20,605 nucleotides of DNA, taken from assembly GCA_036897485.1 (NCBI GenBank), contig JAYMTF010001919.1, positions 1-20,605 of the forward strand, written 5' to 3'. A model generated the notes under the pieces. It saw nothing but the letters and a program-made list of their open reading frames with translations, did no database searches and was not told where the DNA came from. Made by a program: the position numbers and the translations under genes. Positions 17,929-20,605 of the stretch are shown piece by piece; within the stretch, counting starts at the first letter, position 1; the number at the start of each line of letters is the position of its first letter. The stretch is from Pelargonium nanum. Taxonomy: Eukaryota > Streptophyta > Magnoliopsida > Geraniales > Geraniaceae.

Positions 17929-18567
17929 CACGATATTGATGTTCCTATTATGGATGAGGTATTTGTTTCACTAGGAAGATCACATCGTAATTTTCAAGGG
18001 TTCACCAACTTACATCATTATCGATATGAACAATTCAATTCTGTCATAGATCACCAAATTCAAGAGTTGAATATATAATCGGTTAAGCAAATTTACTACT
18101 GAATTATTGCTTTGTATGACATGTTTTAATCATCTTGATCATTTCAAAAGATAAGATTGCTTCAACTTGCTAAGTTCTATCCTAATGACTTTACTTCATT
18201 AGATCTTCAAGTTCTTGACTTTCAACTTGATTTATTCATTCATACTGTGCGTGTCAATCCGGAGTTTCAAAACTTGAAAGACATTGTAGATCTTTCTAAG
18301 ATGGTGTAGACATAGAAAGATGATGTGTTCTTTCTTGTTTACAAACTATTGAAATTGACATTGGTTTTACCAGTTGCAATTGCAGGTGTTGAAAGAGTGT
18401 TTTATGCTATGAATATTGTTAAAAGGAAGTTGCGAAATTGAATGGGGGATCAATGGTAGAATAAATGTTTAGTAACCTATACTAAGTCTAAGGTTTTTGT
18501 TAATGTTAATAAGGATGTAATTATGGAGTATTTTCAGATTTTGAAAATGCGTAGACATGTTTTATAA

Positions 18568-19322
18568 CTTTGATGTTTAAAATGTTCCATGTAGGTACTC
18601 TTAGAATGAGTCTAAATATTTTGTTATTACGACTAATGATGTAATTATTGACATATATGCGATATTTATACTTTTGTTATATTAAATGTTCATTTTTGTA
18701 CTTCCAAAAAAAAAAATTATTGTGTAAATTTAATAAACGTGTTTGTAATTTTATTTTGCATACCCATGTGATAAATCTTGATTCCGTCACTAGGAGTTGG
18801 TCTTGCCGGATTTGCTTATGTTTTGATGTTGTAGATTTGAAATTTTTTAGAGTTGAATTTTTTTTGTTATTGAAATTTGAAGTTTATGTAAGTTAGAATG
18901 TGTAATGTCCAATTTTTGTGATGAATTTGATGTTTATGTTCATAAATTAAAAGAAGCAACACAATGTCATTCATAAACTAAAGGAATCAACTCAAATGAA
19001 ATGTGATTTTTTTTTCGACAACACTTTGAATTTTCCGACGATACCATAAAACTTTCGGTGAGCATATGAGGTTTTCGGCGAGCCAATTTTCAGCGTAATT
19101 AGATTGAAGAAGAAGGGTAAGGTGAAGGAAAATTTTGAGATTTAAAAGAAAAAAAAATTATCTTGTGCTTGACATATGACCTAATAGTGACATTTTTAGT
19201 TAAATGTAACTGACGGAATGACTCTTGCACTCTATAGGGTAGTCTTAAGTTACGAAAAAAAAGTTTAGGATTTTCAATTGTTGGAGGTGACAAGTATAGG
19301 GGTGCTTCCTGTAATTTCCCCT
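18568..19322. other. AT-rich stretch ending in a transposon-like border
   Basis: The left part (18568 to about 18900) is probably hAT 3' flank, very T-rich and without a gene. The right part ends ACAAGTATAGGGGTGC and GTAATTTCCCCT at 19322; reversed, GGGGAAATTACAGG looks like a DNA-transposon terminus facing left. At 19020-19090 TTTTCCGACGA, CATATGAGG and TTTTCGGCGAG resemble 17083-17145 (CATATGAATTTTCCGG), suggesting a related family. No partner end was found. Confidence 0.35.
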
Positions 19323-20435
19323 AAAAAAATGGTTATATATTTTTGCGGCAGGGGTTATCTTGACCATCCGAAGTGCGAGGCTCAAAGGATTGTTGACCAC
19401 GGGGACGGCGGGGCTGGCCACCGCGGCATGAGTTGGAATCGTTGGGGGAGGGATCGCTGGACGGTAAACAACCGATGGGCCAGTGCCAGGTGCAAATTGT
19501 CCCGGGGGAGTTGTAAGGGATGCAATTTGCACTTGGAGACGCTGGACCACCTCTTGAAGGGCCACGACGGCTGGACTATTGTCGGCGGCGGCGGCCGGTT
19601 GTTGTGGTTCCCTCGTGCGACCATATTGGGTGTCGTCGCGCCGAGGGTCGTCGCGGCGGAGTCCGTCTCGACGAGGTTGATTTGGACTGTCCACAGTGTC
19701 TGGGTTGGAGTTATCCACTGTATCATGGATAGAAAGTACATGGGCAGTAGAACGGCGAGCGGGATTGGCTCGCGACCCTACCGCATCAGATTCGCCGTAG
19801 CCTTCCTCGCGTAGAGAACGTTGGGGGTCTCGTACGCGAGGTCGTCTATTGAAGGCGGACGGATGGTCCGCGGAGCGTCGGTCACGTCCCTCGCGCGCTT
19901 TAGGGTCGCGAGGGAGGTAGGACGTCCGGCGAGTCTGGTCCGCACGGGCGGGGATGTTTTCCTCTCCTGCCCCACGCCTAGGAGGCGGAGGTGGAGGAGG
20001 GTCTTGTGAGACGCGGGTCTGGACGGCAGGGGCCGGTGCAGCGGCGTTGGCCATGGAGGCTTGGAGGATGGCGCTCATTTGGTCAGCGAAAAGTCTCATG
20101 GTGTCGTTGAAGCCGGCCATGAGGGGATTCGCGCTTGCAGGAGGCGGTCGACCAAAGCTGGCCAAAGGGGTTGGTCCACCAGTGGATCTGACTCCGCTGG
20201 CGGACCGGTTGCGCTCGAGGTGATGGCGCAAATCATGTTCCTCTTGACCAAGGTCTTCGAGGATTTCCTCCCTGGTCTCTTGCACTCGGCCGGTGCGAGG
20301 ATCGATGCGGTCGCCCAACCTTTCCTGGGCGGACAAGGTCGGAAGTGGGAGCTGAGGTCCACCTCTGGAAGAAGAAGGTTGGACATCTTGGGAGGTGCCG
20401 TCGGCGGTCCTCTTCGTCTTGCGGGTAGGTGCCAT
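19245..20435 (-). pseudogene. Truncated gag N-terminal region of an LTR retrotransposon
   Basis: I chose the ATG at 20433-20435 (MAPTRKTKR), since the frame upstream of it is leader sequence. About 355 residues look like real gag: a basic start, a charged helix (ETREEILEDLGQEEHDLRHH), NPLMAGFNDTMRLFADQM, a proline run (DPPPPPPPRRG), long Arg/Asp-rich segments (RRDGLRRDDPRRDD), and a coiled-coil-like VVALQEVVQRLQVQI. After VVNNPLS (about 19375) the frame runs into unrelated AT-rich DNA (KIYNHFF onwards) and stops at 19245. The retrotransposon gag core domain and zinc knuckle that should follow are missing. Confidence 0.65.
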
Positions 20436-20605
20436 TGTGTATTGTCGTACAGGGTTAGGTGGAACGCGGCTTTCAAACGTTCCCGGCAATGGAACCAGCT
20501 GATGCGCCTGTTTTGACCGGGGGTCAACGCAAGCACACTTGGATGTTGATGTGTCGAGTCTTCTTGTCCACGTATGCAAAGGTAACCTAAAATGTTCTAA
20601 GTCTT
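19330..20605 (-). mobile_element. 5' part of an LTR retrotransposon, probably Ty3/gypsy, truncated on both sides
   Basis: On the minus strand the window edge enters the 5' leader: TTGACCCCCGGTCAAAACAGG at about 20505-20525, then GGGAACGTTTGAAAGCCGCG. This layout, followed by a long basic and proline-rich gag, is typical of plant Ty3/gypsy elements of the Tat/Athila kind. The GC content is far above the flanks. Protease, reverse transcriptase, RNase H and integrase are absent, because the element is cut at about 19370. No complete LTR lies in the window. Confidence 0.6.

Larger units (their letters stand above)
14820..18567 (+). pseudogene. Degenerate hAT transposase (ZMYM1-like, DUF4371 type), split by two insertions
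   Basis: Three coding blocks survive. Block 1 (14820-15756): YKIRLHASLESIRYLL, FRGHD, KNFDDIQKVV, TSFDIQKDLV, ILVDKSRDISLKEQM, the conserved GQEYDGATNMRGEFNGLK, YYIHCFVHQLQLALV and, after frameshifts, SDTRWSSHFHS. Block 2 (16807-16906): TLESICHEYGDKKRE to FEFAYS. Block 3 (17926-18567): HDIDVPIMDEVFV, FTNLHHYRYEQFNSVID, FYPNDF and the hAT dimerisation motif LVLPVAIAGVERVFYAMN. Stops include TAG 15288-15290, TGA 15561-15563, and several in block 3; frameshifts occur near 15011 and after 15560. About 100 residues expected between FEFAYS and HDIDVP are absent. No N-terminal TTF zinc finger is seen. The gene is dead. Confidence 0.9.

Noticed and set aside
1-20605. A previously undescribed multi-gene system
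   Set aside because: Apart from one SDR gene, every region with coding signal belongs to a known transposon class, and no cluster of unknown genes is present.

Overview
The window is nuclear DNA from a flowering plant, most likely a eudicot. One protein-coding gene is split by long AT-rich introns with GT-AG borders, and most of the remaining sequence is transposable-element debris of typical plant families. I cannot name a genus. I found no prokaryotic features, RNA genes or CRISPR arrays, and no new multi-gene system. The interest lies in how precisely the nested insertions can be read.

Layout. From 1 to about 4541, a non-autonomous DNA element with subterminal AGCTGGAA-type repeats and a GGCC...TTA Tourist-like right end carries an internal tandem duplication. 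A 5'-truncated LINE (286-4082, minus strand) is inserted in that duplication with a 10-bp target-site duplication. The LINE keeps the endonuclease C-terminus, reverse transcriptase, zf-RVT and RNase H in one main reading frame broken by four stop codons. From 4545 to 5050 there are a three-copy 15-bp repeat and a GC-rich hAT-like end.

From 5448 to 14605 (minus strand) lies a complete 12-exon gene for a 328-residue membrane-anchored short-chain dehydrogenase/reductase of the DHRS7 type. All exon phases agree, and the glycine-rich loop and Ser-Tyr-Lys catalytic residues are present. Its introns hold a CACTA-like element (7644-9221, with nested LTR-like debris and palindromes), a Stowaway MITE (13061-13312) and LTR-like fragments.

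From about 14820 to 18567 (plus strand) lies a dead hAT transposase gene of the ZMYM1-like type. It is cut by a Mutator-like element (15757-16797, TIRs over 100 bp, 9-bp target duplication) and by a second insertion (about 16907-17925) that removed part of the coding region. From 18568 to 19322 is AT-rich sequence ending in a transposon-like border. From about 19330 to the right edge (minus strand) is the 5' leader and N-terminal gag of an LTR retrotransposon, probably Ty3/gypsy, truncated at that border.

The host gene is the only part likely to serve the plant. The rest records successive transposon insertions.
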